From Spirosoma rhododendri (GTDB lineage: Bacteria; Bacteroidota; Bacteroidia; Cytophagales; Spirosomataceae), in contig NZ_CP051677.1 of NCBI RefSeq assembly GCF_012849055.1, positions 2,308,501 through 2,372,500 on the forward strand: a stretch of DNA of 64,000 bases, read 5' to 3'. Within the stretch, counting starts at the first letter, position 1, and each line of letters begins with the position of its first letter. Both the position numbers and the translations under genes were made by a program. The notes below the pieces were generated by a model, which was not told the DNA's origin, ran no database searches, and worked only from the letters and a program-made list of their open reading frames with translations. Positions 18,767-28,772 of the stretch are shown piece by piece.

Positions 18767-19459
18767 TTACAAAGCCCCTTTTACAAAATTGAGAACGCTG
18801 CCGACCTGAGTTTTAACAACCGGTTCGGCTGCTTTGGCAGCTAAACCGCCCTGATCGAGTTTGCCGACGCTGCCCAGTGCCGTTGTAATCAGCGACTGCC
18901 CCGACGACTGAGCGCCACCGCCCAGCGCGGAAAGTCCACCGCTGATACCCGACAGGCCACTGGTGATCGAGCCAGCCTTGCCAAGCAGTGAACCTGCCGA
19001 CATGATGCCTTCCAGCTTACCAGCGTTCGACGCCATTTTGGCAAGGCCTATTGCAGACCGCAGCCCGCCCGCTCCAATACCACCACCAGCAATCAGTGGC
19101 AAAATCGCTTTGAGCTTACCGACCTGCGCCATGATTTTGTCTTTGAACGAGGTCTTGCTGGCACTGGCTTCCAGCCCGGCAATGCCTGACTGTAGCGCCT
19201 GCGTGGATGCTGCTTTGTTGCCGCTCTCCAGCGCCGTCACCGACTTATCGAGCTGGGCATCTGTGCTGTCCGTTGTCATACTCGTCGCCGACTGCGAAGT
19301 GGCTGTCGATACGCTGGCAGAGTCACGAACGGTACCCATCACCGTCGGTTTGGAGGTAGCTGGCACGCCCGGTGTAGACACACCCGGCACGATTTGCGCG
19401 TTTACGGACCCAAAACTGATACAGCCGATCAGCAGTCCGAATAATCCAATTGTCTTCAT
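18767..19459 (-). CDS. Secreted Ala/Ser/Gly-rich hypothetical protein
   Basis: A protein of 230 residues with a clear signal peptide (cleavage near VNAQ). The mature protein is rich in Ala, Ser, Gly and Thr. A glycine-rich stretch (GGGIGAGGLRSAIG, then SGLSGISGGLSALGGGAQ) could be membrane-active or disordered. No family is recognised. It lies between atpD and atpC in the same direction, only 11 bases ahead of atpC, and is separated from atpD by a strong dyad. It has no evident role in ATP synthesis. Confidence 0.75.
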   Translation of the reverse strand: MKTIGLFGLLIGCISFGSVNAQIVPGVSTPGVPATSKPTVMGTVRDSASVSTATSQSATSMTTDSTDAQLDKSVTALESGNKAASTQALQSGIAGLEASASKTSFKDKIMAQVGKLKAILPLIAGGGIGAGGLRSAIGLAKMASNAGKLEGIMSAGSLLGKAGSITSGLSGISGGLSALGGGAQSSGQSLITTALGSVGKLDQGGLAAKAAEPVVKTQVGSVLNFVKGAL

Positions 19460-19518
19460 ACACCTATTGGTTGATTAGTCACTGAATTAGACGAACATGA
19501 GTCGGGGAAGTATCAGGT

Positions 19519-19596
19519 GGGTTTAAGGTTTATCGTTTACTGTTCAATGTTGGCCTGACGGAAAACCTTAAACATCAAACGATAAACCTTAAACCC
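19519..19596. repeat. Long intergenic dyad between atpD and the secreted protein
   Basis: A perfect 20-bp inverted repeat with arms starting GGGTTTAAGG and ending CCTTAAACCC, separated by 38 bases. Similar AT-rich words occur near 14.4, 15.3 and 57.9 kb. It probably acts as a terminator after atpD. Confidence 0.8.
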
Positions 19597-19602
19597 GCAA
19601 AA

Positions 19603-21183
<1,581 letters not shown>

Positions 21184-21407
21184 TCATAAACGGCGGAAAG
21201 TAAAGGGTCCGTTTTTGCATTTTACCCGTATCGCGCAAGACGATCCGATTGGCAGTAAGGTTTTTACCAACTAGCCAGAACAAAAACCAATCGGCGCGCA
21301 TTTGTACAAAAGTTAGTTTGTCATTCCCGCAAAATGCGCCGGACCGACGAACCCGCGTCGCGCTCAGGGCAGGGCGCGCCGATCAGTACCAACGTTATCG
21401 TTTTTTC

Positions 21408-22979
21408 ATGCTACAGCAACGTTCAAGCGGATTACTCCTTCACATTACATCGCTGCCATCGGCACACGGCGTCGGCGATCTGGGACCTGAAGCCTATCGC
21501 TTCGCCGATTTTCTGGAAGCGTCGGGCCAGACCTACTGGCAGATTCTGCCGCTGACCCCGGTCGATCCGGGCGCTGGCTTTTCCCCTTACAGTAGCCCGT
21601 CCGCGTTTGCTGGTAACATACTCATGATTAGCCTGGAGAAACTGGCGGAGGAAGGGTTGCTGAGCGACGATGATCTGACAACGCTGAACGAGAAACCGCT
21701 GGAAGATGTAACCATAGCCGAGCCGGCCTCGGGCGATTCGGCCGTGCTGGCGGGGCCGCTGGTGCTGGCACCGTCGACGCTGCACGCGGCCTGGATCAAG
21801 AAACGGCCGTTGCTTGAGCAGGCAGCCGAAACGTTCCGGCGCGATGCATCGCTGGCCCGGCAGGCAGACTTCGTTCAATTTACGCAGCGGCAGGCCGACT
21901 GGCTTGATGACTATGCGCTGTTTACGGCCCTGCAGGAAGAAACCGGCGAACCATTCTGGCTGCGCTGGCCCGAAGAGCTGGTCCGGCGCGACCCGGCCAC
22001 TATTAGTCGGTACACCGAACTGCTGCGCGACAAGATTGAACTGGTGAAGATTCAGCAGTTCTTTTTCTTCGGTCAGTGGAATGAGCTGATCAACTACTGC
22101 TATTCCCGTAAGATTCACCTGATTGGCGACATCCCGATTTATGTGCAGTTCAACAGTGCCGACGTGTGGGCTAACCCGACGATGTTTAAACTGGACGAGA
22201 ATCTGCAACCGCTTTACGTAGCTGGTGCGCCCCCCGACTATTTCAGCGAGTACGGCCAGCGGTGGGGTAACCCGATCTACGACTGGGCCGAGCACGAACG
22301 GACAGGCTTTACGTGGTGGATGCGCCGGATGCGGCACCAGATGTCGCTCTACAGCCTGACCCGGCTCGACCATTTTCTGGGCTTTGCTGTGTACTGGGAA
22401 ATTCCGGCGAGCGAACCGACCGCGAAGGTTGGCGAATGGGTCAAAGCGCCGATCGAAGCGTTTATGCACGCCATGTACCGGCAATTTGTCAGCCTGCCCA
22501 TCATCGCCGAAGACCTCGGTGCGCGTACCGCCGACGTGCAGCCGCACCTGCGCCACTACGGAATTCCGGGTATGCGGGTGGTGCAGTTTGGCTTCGGGGA
22601 GGACCTGCCTACTTCATCGCATATCCCGCACAACCACGCCGAAAACTTCGTGGTCTACTCCGGCACACACGACAATAACACAACCTTGGGCTGGTTCCAC
22701 GAAAGCAGCGAAGCTGTCTGTCAGCGCATCAGCGACTATCTGGGCTTCGATGCTACGGCCGAAACAATCGTCGATCAGGTGTGCCGCCTGACGATGCAGT
22801 CAGTAGCGCGGCTGGCGATCATCCCCGTACAGGATCTGCTGAACCTCGACGAAACCAACCGCATGAACACTCCCGGTCTGGGTGGCCGTAGCTGGCAATG
22901 GCGCCTGCACCCCGACCAACTGACCGAAGAAGCATCGGCCTGGCTGCTGAAGATGACGAAGATGACGGGAAGAGGGTAG
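21408..22979 (+). CDS. malQ: 4-alpha-glucanotransferase (amylomaltase)
   Basis: GH77 enzyme of 523 residues that moves alpha-1,4-glucan segments in maltodextrin and glycogen metabolism. The protein starts MLQQRSSGLLLHITSLPS, the usual beginning of the family. Catalytic-region motifs are visible: IGDIPIYVQFNSADVW, then RLDHFLGFAVYWEIP with the nucleophile region, IAEDLGARTADV with the general acid region, and YSGTHDNNTTLGW. The frame is open 53 codons further upstream, but this part is not family-like. The gene diverges from atpD. Confidence 0.96.
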   Translation: MLQQRSSGLLLHITSLPSAHGVGDLGPEAYRFADFLEASGQTYWQILPLTPVDPGAGFSPYSSPSAFAGNILMISLEKLAEEGLLSDDDLTTLNEKPLEDVTIAEPASGDSAVLAGPLVLAPSTLHAAWIKKRPLLEQAAETFRRDASLARQADFVQFTQRQADWLDDYALFTALQEETGEPFWLRWPEELVRRDPATISRYTELLRDKIELVKIQQFFFFGQWNELINYCYSRKIHLIGDIPIYVQFNSADVWANPTMFKLDENLQPLYVAGAPPDYFSEYGQRWGNPIYDWAEHERTGFTWWMRRMRHQMSLYSLTRLDHFLGFAVYWEIPASEPTAKVGEWVKAPIEAFMHAMYRQFVSLPIIAEDLGARTADVQPHLRHYGIPGMRVVQFGFGEDLPTSSHIPHNHAENFVVYSGTHDNNTTLGWFHESSEAVCQRISDYLGFDATAETIVDQVCRLTMQSVARLAIIPVQDLLNLDETNRMNTPGLGGRSWQWRLHPDQLTEEASAWLLKMTKMTGRG

Positions 22980-22985
22980 AGGTTT

Positions 22986-23161
22986 CCCTCACCCCCTACC
23001 CCTCTCCCAAAACGGGAGAGGGGTGACTATCGGTAAATTCTTCCTTGACACTTCCGTTCTAGAACCGGAACTGTTGTTGGGCGTTGGCATCTCCCCTCTC
23101 CCGTTTTGGGCGGTCCGCCGTCGCGGGAGGGGCCGGGGACGGTCGGCCGCTGCCGTGAGGG
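22986..23161. repeat. MITE-like or REP-like intergenic palindromic element
   Basis: About 176 bases bounded by CCCTCAC and its complement GTGAGGG. Inside, CCCCTCTCCC AAAAC GGGAGAGGGG forms a perfect 10-bp hairpin. An inverted copy of the same words (CTCCCCTCTCCCGTTTTGGG) lies about 70 bases further on. The region has no coding function that I can see; a frame open through it comes from the next gene. It looks like a dispersed non-autonomous repeat. Confidence 0.6.
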
Positions 23162-23205
23162 CAATTACTCAGGCACTAAGCCGCCCGCGCCTACGTTCTG
23201 GCAAT

Positions 23206-26200
23206 ATGTCGTCGTTGTTTTTCTGGAAAACGTGGGATCGTTCGCACCGGTTGGGATACCTGATCGGGCTATTCTTTGTGGTCATTAGTCTGGTATTGCT
23301 GGCGATTGCGTGGCTAAACGGCATTAACACGGCTGTTCGCTGGGATGTGCTTAGCGAACTGACCGACGTTCCGGTTGCCGTGCACACGTTCACCGACGGG
23401 TTACTCAGCTACACGGCCGCGGGAAAAGCGTACACCGTGTCGGAGCAATTTCTGGCGTCGGCCATACAGGTGCATCCTGCGCTGGCAACGGCCTGTCTGA
23501 CGGGCGTTGCCAGCGCTTTTGTGCTAGTAATGAGTGCGCTGACTCGCTTTGGTCGGTTGCGCTATCTGATCGGGATGGGTATCCTGATTCTCGGCATGGC
23601 GTTCTTCCGTTGGGAAATGCTGGAAGTGCCGGGGCTTGAAGGAAATACGCTCTTCCTGATCCTGACGGTGCTATTCGGCGGGTTGAGTTACTACTTCCAC
23701 GCTTTCCGCTCCGACCTGCTCATTCATGTTCGCCTGCTGGCGTTTGGGCTGTTGACCGGCGCAACGGCTCTTGCTATCAGCTTGTCGTCGCCGGTTGCGT
23801 TGCCTGCTATGGCATTGCTCAGTTACGGTATGCCCGTACTGCTGGCGATGAGTGTCGGATTCATCTTTTTTATCAGTGCCGAGATCATCGCGGGGCTGGT
23901 CTGGCTAACCTCGACCAGCCGTGATCAAAACCGCCCATCAGCCGAAATCGCCGGGTTGGTCGTCGATCAGCCCACGGTGCCGGGAACGACGCTGGGTACC
24001 CGAAATTTTCTGGTCATTACGGGCTTGTACCTGATTAATCTGGTGCTGATCTGGTTGAAGAACACCAAGCTGGTCGAATGGGATGTGCTGGCGATCAGTC
24101 CGTTTCTGCTGTACATGATTTCAGCGGTAGTCGGTATCTGGGGATTCCGGCGATTGACCGAACAGCAGGACGTGGTGTCTTTCCGCGATGGGGCCGCATT
24201 TCTCTACGCTGGTTTGGCCCTGCTGACTACGCTCACGATCAGCTATGCGTTTGCCACCGCCAACGATCCGATCACTGAGATGTTCGAAGACGTGATCGTC
24301 TATACCCATCTGGGAATGGGCTTGGTGTTTGTCGTATACGTATACATCAATTTCTGGCCGATTTTCAAACAGCACCGGGCCGTTTACCGCATTCTGTACA
24401 AACCAAAACGGCTGGAGCTTAGCCTGTTTCGCGTAGTCGGATTTGTGCTGACCATCATTCTGCTTTCGACGGGGGGACTGATTACGCTGCGGCAGGCCAT
24501 TGCGGGTTATTACAACGGACTGGGTGATTATTACGTACTCAGTGGTCAGCGGCCGTCGGCGGAAGCGTTTTACCGGCTGGCGCTGGAACAGGAGTTTCAA
24601 AACCACAAATCGAATTATTCGCTGGCGTCGCTGGCGATGCAGCAGGATGATCAGGCAACGGCCTCGTTTTACTACCAGCGGGCGACCCTCAAGCAGCCGC
24701 ATCCGCAGGATTACGTTGGGCTAAGCCAGGCGTATTTGCAGACCAGCTTATTTTTTGAGGCCGTCAAAGCCTTGCAGCAGGGTATTCGCACTTTCCCCGA
24801 TAATGGCGAGCTGAAGAATAATCTGGGCTTTCTCTACGCCCGGACAAGTGTTGCCGACTCAGCTTACTTTTACCTCAAAGCCGCCAGCGAGCAGGCCAAA
24901 AACGCTGACGTGCCCGAATCGAATTTGCTGGGTTTTTACGCGCGCCATCCGCTCGTACTGTCGGCCGATTCGACGCTGGCGCAATCCGTAAAACCGTCGA
25001 ACTACGAATCGTACCAGGCTAATGCACTCGCTCTGCGTCTGGTGGCGCAAACAGATACGACGCAGCCCACGCGACCCGACTGGCTGGCTGAGGCCTCCGC
25101 CGGGCAGGGGTTGAGCATCGGGCGGTTTGCTAACGTGTACAACTATGCCCTTGCCAGTCATCAGCCCGATACGGTGCTGACGAATCGACTCCGTGTGCAG
25201 CTGACTAGCCCGCTGAACCAGGATTTTACCGACGAGTTATTATTGGCGCAGGCCGTGGCTGAGTACAACGCTTTTCACCCTGCCGACGCCTTTGCGATAC
25301 TCACCCAGCTGGCAGAGAATGACCCGATCAACGGGCCATCGTACCGGCAGACGGCAGGTGTCTTGATGCTTGAGCAGGGATTGTACCAGTCGGCGGCCGA
25401 TCAGTTTGGCGGCAACAAAGACACGACGTCGATCTATTACCGGGCCATTGCACTGACCAAGAAAGGCGATTTGCCGGTTGCGCAATCGCTTTGGGAAACG
25501 GCTGCTGCGACCGACTCGGCGGTGGCGGCTCTGAAACAGGTGTTGTACGACGAACGCAAGCCCATCACCGACATCGAAAAGGCAATGTACGTAGCCTACC
25601 GGCCCGACAATGCGGGTCGTGGGGCTTATTGGCAAACCATCACTGACCCTGATCTGAAAACGGTTGCGGGCGTGTATCTGGCCAATGACTATCTGGCCCA
25701 GTTGCAATGGCGCAACGCGCAGCTGATGCTGTCGGGGATGCCCACAAAAGGAGTAAGTCCGCTGGCGGTATCACTGCGTAATGTAGCGGCCATTCGGCTG
25801 TCGGCCTTTCGGCGCAGCGTTGGTTCTGCGGAGACAATGGCCGACTCGATTCTGCCCCAGCAACGCGCCGAAGCCGACTACTGGCTTGGGGAAACCTATC
25901 AGCGAACCCGCCAGCCTCAGAAAGCCGCGTACTGGTTCAGCCGGGCACTGTACCGCGCCCCGCTCAATGCCCATGTGGTATCAGCTGTTGCCGATCAGTT
26001 GCAGGCCCGGCAACAGACGCAGGCCGCCTACGACCTGGTGCTCTCGGCGCTGCCTTACAACGGCGATCAGCCCGATTTGCTGCGCCGGTACATTACGTTG
26101 TGCCTTGCCATCGGCCTGCCCGACTACGCCGATGAGGCACTGGCGAAACTACAGGCTGCCAGTTCTCCCGCCGACTATCAGGTGTTTTTGGTGGATTATC

Positions 26201-26250
26201 AGAAAAAAATGGCGTTGAACGAAAACCGCCGGCGGAAGTTCGCTGAATAG
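23206..26250 (+). CDS. Large membrane protein with C-terminal TPR repeats
   Basis: A protein of 1014 residues starting MSSLFFWKTWDRSHR. The first 440 residues or so contain about ten hydrophobic helices. The rest is soluble and rich in TPR-like repeats (for example AEAFYRLALEQEFQNHKSNY, and later QRTRQPQKAAYWFSRALYR). A sensory, assembly or scaffolding role in the envelope is possible, but no catalytic motif is seen. The frame is open 61 codons upstream into the palindromic element, which is why the later ATG is chosen. An ABC ATPase gene follows within 60 bases. Confidence 0.8.
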   Translation: MSSLFFWKTWDRSHRLGYLIGLFFVVISLVLLAIAWLNGINTAVRWDVLSELTDVPVAVHTFTDGLLSYTAAGKAYTVSEQFLASAIQVHPALATACLTGVASAFVLVMSALTRFGRLRYLIGMGILILGMAFFRWEMLEVPGLEGNTLFLILTVLFGGLSYYFHAFRSDLLIHVRLLAFGLLTGATALAISLSSPVALPAMALLSYGMPVLLAMSVGFIFFISAEIIAGLVWLTSTSRDQNRPSAEIAGLVVDQPTVPGTTLGTRNFLVITGLYLINLVLIWLKNTKLVEWDVLAISPFLLYMISAVVGIWGFRRLTEQQDVVSFRDGAAFLYAGLALLTTLTISYAFATANDPITEMFEDVIVYTHLGMGLVFVVYVYINFWPIFKQHRAVYRILYKPKRLELSLFRVVGFVLTIILLSTGGLITLRQAIAGYYNGLGDYYVLSGQRPSAEAFYRLALEQEFQNHKSNYSLASLAMQQDDQATASFYYQRATLKQPHPQDYVGLSQAYLQTSLFFEAVKALQQGIRTFPDNGELKNNLGFLYARTSVADSAYFYLKAASEQAKNADVPESNLLGFYARHPLVLSADSTLAQSVKPSNYESYQANALALRLVAQTDTTQPTRPDWLAEASAGQGLSIGRFANVYNYALASHQPDTVLTNRLRVQLTSPLNQDFTDELLLAQAVAEYNAFHPADAFAILTQLAENDPINGPSYRQTAGVLMLEQGLYQSAADQFGGNKDTTSIYYRAIALTKKGDLPVAQSLWETAAATDSAVAALKQVLYDERKPITDIEKAMYVAYRPDNAGRGAYWQTITDPDLKTVAGVYLANDYLAQLQWRNAQLMLSGMPTKGVSPLAVSLRNVAAIRLSAFRRSVGSAETMADSILPQQRAEADYWLGETYQRTRQPQKAAYWFSRALYRAPLNAHVVSAVADQLQARQQTQAAYDLVLSALPYNGDQPDLLRRYITLCLAIGLPDYADEALAKLQAASSPADYQVFLVDYQKKMALNENRRRKFAE

Positions 26251-26309
26251 GTTAGATTTGGCTGGTGTCGTGGCTGGTTTGCAGGCCGGGCCGGATAATG
26301 GGAACGGAG

Positions 26310-27038
26310 ATGAATATTATTGAAACCAGTCAGATTGCGAAGCGGTACGTTATGGGTACCGAGGTTGTCGAAGCCTTAAAGTCGATTACCATCCAGATCA
26401 AAAAGGGCGAATACGTTGCCTTCATGGGCCCGTCGGGGTCGGGTAAGTCGACGCTGATGAATATTGTCGGCTGTCTGGATACCCCCACGTCGGGCCATTA
26501 TATTCTCAACAACCAGGACGTCAGCCGGATGGGGGAGAACGATCTGGCTGAAGTACGCAATAAAGAGATTGGCTTCGTCTTTCAAACCTTCAACCTGCTG
26601 CCCCGGCAAACCTCGCTCGAAAACGTGGCCCTACCGTTGATTTACGCAGGCTACAATAAAGCCGACCGCACGGAGAAAGCCATGCTGGCCCTGAAAAACG
26701 TCGGGCTGGAAAACCGGGCGCACCACCGCCCCAACGAGCTGTCGGGTGGGCAGCGGCAGCGCGTGGCCGTAGCCCGCGCACTGGTCAACGACCCCAGTAT
26801 TTTACTGGCCGATGAACCGACCGGTAACCTCGACACCCGCACCTCATACGAGATCATGGACCTCTTCGATCAGATTCACAGCAAGGGTAATACCGTGATC
26901 ATGGTCACCCACGAAGAAGACATCGCCGAGTATGCGCACCGTATCATTCGGCTCCGTGACGGCCTGATCGAAACCGACCGTATAAACCCTAACGTTCGCA
27001 AGGTCAATCTACTCATGCAGCCGGCGACAAATAGCTGA
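26310..27038 (+). CDS. ABC transporter ATPase, LolD/MacB type
   Basis: A protein of 242 residues with Walker [10 protein letters not shown], signature [15 protein letters not shown], Walker [13 protein letters not shown] and the H-loop [13 protein letters not shown]. It matches the MacB/LolD/FtsE group, which works with MacB-type or LolCE-type permeases to move lipoproteins, peptides or drugs at the cell envelope. No permease gene is adjacent. An ATG 12 bases upstream and a GTG further up are also possible starts. Its 3' end is inside the segment duplicated near 30.3 kb. Confidence 0.93.
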   Translation: MNIIETSQIAKRYVMGTEVVEALKSITIQIKKGEYVAFMGPSGSGKSTLMNIVGCLDTPTSGHYILNNQDVSRMGENDLAEVRNKEIGFVFQTFNLLPRQTSLENVALPLIYAGYNKADRTEKAMLALKNVGLENRAHHRPNELSGGQRQRVAVARALVNDPSILLADEPTGNLDTRTSYEIMDLFDQIHSKGNTVIMVTHEEDIAEYAHRIIRLRDGLIETDRINPNVRKVNLLMQPATNS

Positions 27039-27525
27039 TTCTGCGTAAGCGGTAATCAGGTAGATCGTTCTTTATCAGTGGATTAACCAGGTGTTTTGTT
27101 CATTCATACACAATAACACGTCGTTGATATACAACAAGTCGTATTCGGTACACGAGTGGCCAAGTGCCGACCCAACTGGGTAGTGGCCAATAGATGGGCG
27201 CAGTAGTCTAATAGCTGTGGTGTATTACTACACTTACGCCTATCCCAAAACCACAGTACCCTTGCATGAACCACACCACGCGAATCAACATTCTGTTGAT
27301 CGAAGATGAACCTATTCTGGCCATGGACCTGGCCGACCGGCTGGAAGGAGAAGGCTACCGTGTCATCGGTATTGCTTCCAACGGCCCTAAAGCGCTCGAA
27401 CTTTATCAGACAAACACCGTCGACGTAGTCCTGTGCGACATCGTCATCAAAGGAGAATGGGACGGCATCGAAACTGCCCGCTACCTGCTGGCCGAACGGC
27501 CTGTGCCGCTCATCTACCTGACGGC
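26965..27525 (+). repeat. Source copy of a segmental duplication
   Basis: This stretch, from the last codons of the ABC gene through the intergenic region into the first 85 or so codons of the LytTR regulator, reappears in decayed form at about 30341-30865. The shared words include TATAAACCC/CAACGTTCGCAAGGT, TTGATATACAACAAG and AGTAGTCTAATG. The intact genes here indicate that this is the source. Confidence 0.85.
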
Positions 27526-28024
27526 CATGACCGACCGCGATACGCTGGAACGGGCCAAACACACCTATCCCGCAGCCTACCTGAATAAACCCGTTCAGCT
27601 AGCCAGTCTGCGCACAGCCATTGAATTAGCCATCAACAACGCTGCCGCCCGTCCCGCTTTACCAACACTGGTCGAGCGGGATGGTATGGGGCGGGAAGCG
27701 CTGTTGCAGATAAACAACTGGCTGTATATCAGGGAGAAATATCATTTCGTTCGCGTCGATATGCACGATCTGCTATACCTGGAAGCCGACAACACGCACA
27801 CCAAACTGATTACGACGACCCGCAAGTACATTCTGCGGCTAACGTTGAGCAGCATTCTTGATCGCATCAGTCAGCCCTGGCTGGTCCGCATCCACCGGTC
27901 GTACGCCATCAACATCAATACGGTCGAGTCGTTCAACGATGCTGAGATCAGTGTCGGGTCGCAACTGTTGCCGCTGAGCCGCAGCTGTAAAGACGACTTC
28001 ATGCGTCACTTTCTGTACCGCTAG
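27266..28024 (+). CDS. LytTR-family response regulator
   Basis: A protein of 252 residues with an N-terminal receiver domain and a C-terminal LytTR DNA-binding domain. The receiver has the acidic pair (LIEDEP), phospho-acceptor Asp in VVLCDIVIKG, the Thr of IYLTA and the Lys of YLNKPV. The LytTR part (from about residue 155) has YLEADNTHTKL and LVRIHRSYAININ, typical motifs of the fold. No histidine kinase gene is adjacent. It precedes the curlin genes in the same direction, and phased repeats in the gap downstream make it the likely curli regulator. Confidence 0.93.
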   Translation: MNHTTRINILLIEDEPILAMDLADRLEGEGYRVIGIASNGPKALELYQTNTVDVVLCDIVIKGEWDGIETARYLLAERPVPLIYLTAMTDRDTLERAKHTYPAAYLNKPVQLASLRTAIELAINNAAARPALPTLVERDGMGREALLQINNWLYIREKYHFVRVDMHDLLYLEADNTHTKLITTTRKYILRLTLSSILDRISQPWLVRIHRSYAININTVESFNDAEISVGSQLLPLSRSCKDDFMRHFLYR

Positions 28025-28028
28025 TTCG

Positions 28029-28091
28029 TTCACTGCTGAATCGTTGCGATTCACCTACCAAACGACGTCATTCACTACCATTTCCGGGCAA
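28029..28091 (+). promoter_or_regulatory. Three 21-bp-phased TTCAC direct repeats, candidate LytTR sites
   Basis: TTCACT at 28029, TTCACC at 28050 and TTCACT at 28071 are spaced exactly 21 bases apart; copies 2 and 3 share the extended word ATTCAC(C)TACCA. LytTR regulators such as AgrA and ComE bind pairs of short direct repeats about two helical turns apart. The repeats end 18 bases before a TAnnTTTG element, which fits upstream activation. That the neighbouring LytTR protein binds here is inference. Confidence 0.55.
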
Positions 28092-28108
28092 CCATGATTG
28101 GTCCATCC

Positions 28109-28116
28109 TATATTTG
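28109..28116 (+). promoter_or_regulatory. TAnnTTTG promoter element for the curlin genes
   Basis: TATATTTG fits the Bacteroidota -7 consensus. No clear -33 TTG is present at the usual distance, as expected for a promoter needing an activator. A start of transcription near 28123 would give a leader of about 215 bases before the first curlin gene. Confidence 0.5.
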
Positions 28117-28138
28117 ATTCACTATCCTAACCTCTCCC

Positions 28139-28180
28139 ATGAACAGTATCTACACATTCTTCGCTCCGGCCGCCCAGTAA
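28139..28180 (+). other. Possible 13-codon leader ORF upstream of the curlin genes
   Basis: ATG to TAA, encoding MNSIYTFFAPAAQ, lies just after the predicted transcription start and about 160 bases before the first curlin gene. It could be a regulatory leader peptide or a chance ORF. The remaining bases to 28337 show no other feature I can name. Confidence 0.2.
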
Positions 28181-28337
28181 CCCCGCCGGACTCACTCCGC
28201 CACTTTATCGGTTCGTTTTTAGTCGCTCATCCGGCCAATGCTCTGGCTTGATGAGTTGGGACTTCACTACACCCAATTTGGGCGGACACAGTCTCTTTTT
28301 GTTTGAATTATACTACTGTCAATCAGCAAGTTGAATT

Positions 28338-28742
28338 ATGAAAAATCTCTTTTCTTCGCTGCTGGCCATGCTGACGGCGGCTAGTGCCTTCGGGCAAAAT
28401 AGCGTCAGTATTGTGCAAAACGGCGGTCCCGGCAACTCAGCATCCGTTATTCAGTCGGGTGAAGGCAACAGCGTCAGCATCAGCCAGCGTGGTGGCGCGG
28501 CTACCGATGGCAGTAAGCCCGGCAACCGGGTAAGTCTGCGGGTGCCTCGGGGCACCGAAACGACGATCAACCAGCAAAATGTCGGTTCCAATTCGGTCGA
28601 GATTTCGCAGGAGGGTCAGGCTACGGCGACCATCAATCAGTCGTCGGCGACGGGCGAAAACAGTATTCACACGCTCCCCGGTATGCCCGATAGTCGCTCG
28701 AAAGCCCGTCCATCAAAACGGCGGAATCGGCGGCAGCAGTAA
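28338..28742 (+). CDS. Small curlin-repeat protein with basic C-terminal tail
   Basis: A protein of 134 residues. A signal peptide (ending SAFGQ) is followed by curlin-type repeats in which Asn/Gln and short hydrophobic positions alternate (SVSIVQNGGPGNSASVIQ, then EGNSVSISQRG and TTINQQNVGSNSVEISQ). The last 15 or so residues are strongly basic (SRSKARPSKRRNRRQQ). This resembles the positively charged end of CsgB, which nucleates and anchors curli in E. coli. A minor or nucleating subunit is therefore likely. It precedes the next curlin gene by 30 bases. Confidence 0.85.
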   Translation: MKNLFSSLLAMLTAASAFGQNSVSIVQNGGPGNSASVIQSGEGNSVSISQRGGAATDGSKPGNRVSLRVPRGTETTINQQNVGSNSVEISQEGQATATINQSSATGENSIHTLPGMPDSRSKARPSKRRNRRQQ

Positions 28743-28772
28743 TGTTTTTTACCTTTCTTTTTAACTATCCCA

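Noticed and set aside
21249..21407. Upstream extension of malQ
   Set aside because: The first 53 codons do not resemble GH77 proteins; the ATG at 21408 gives the normal N-terminus.
23023..23205. Upstream extension of the TPR membrane protein
   Set aside because: This part lies inside the palindromic element and is Arg/Gly-rich without similarity to a membrane start.
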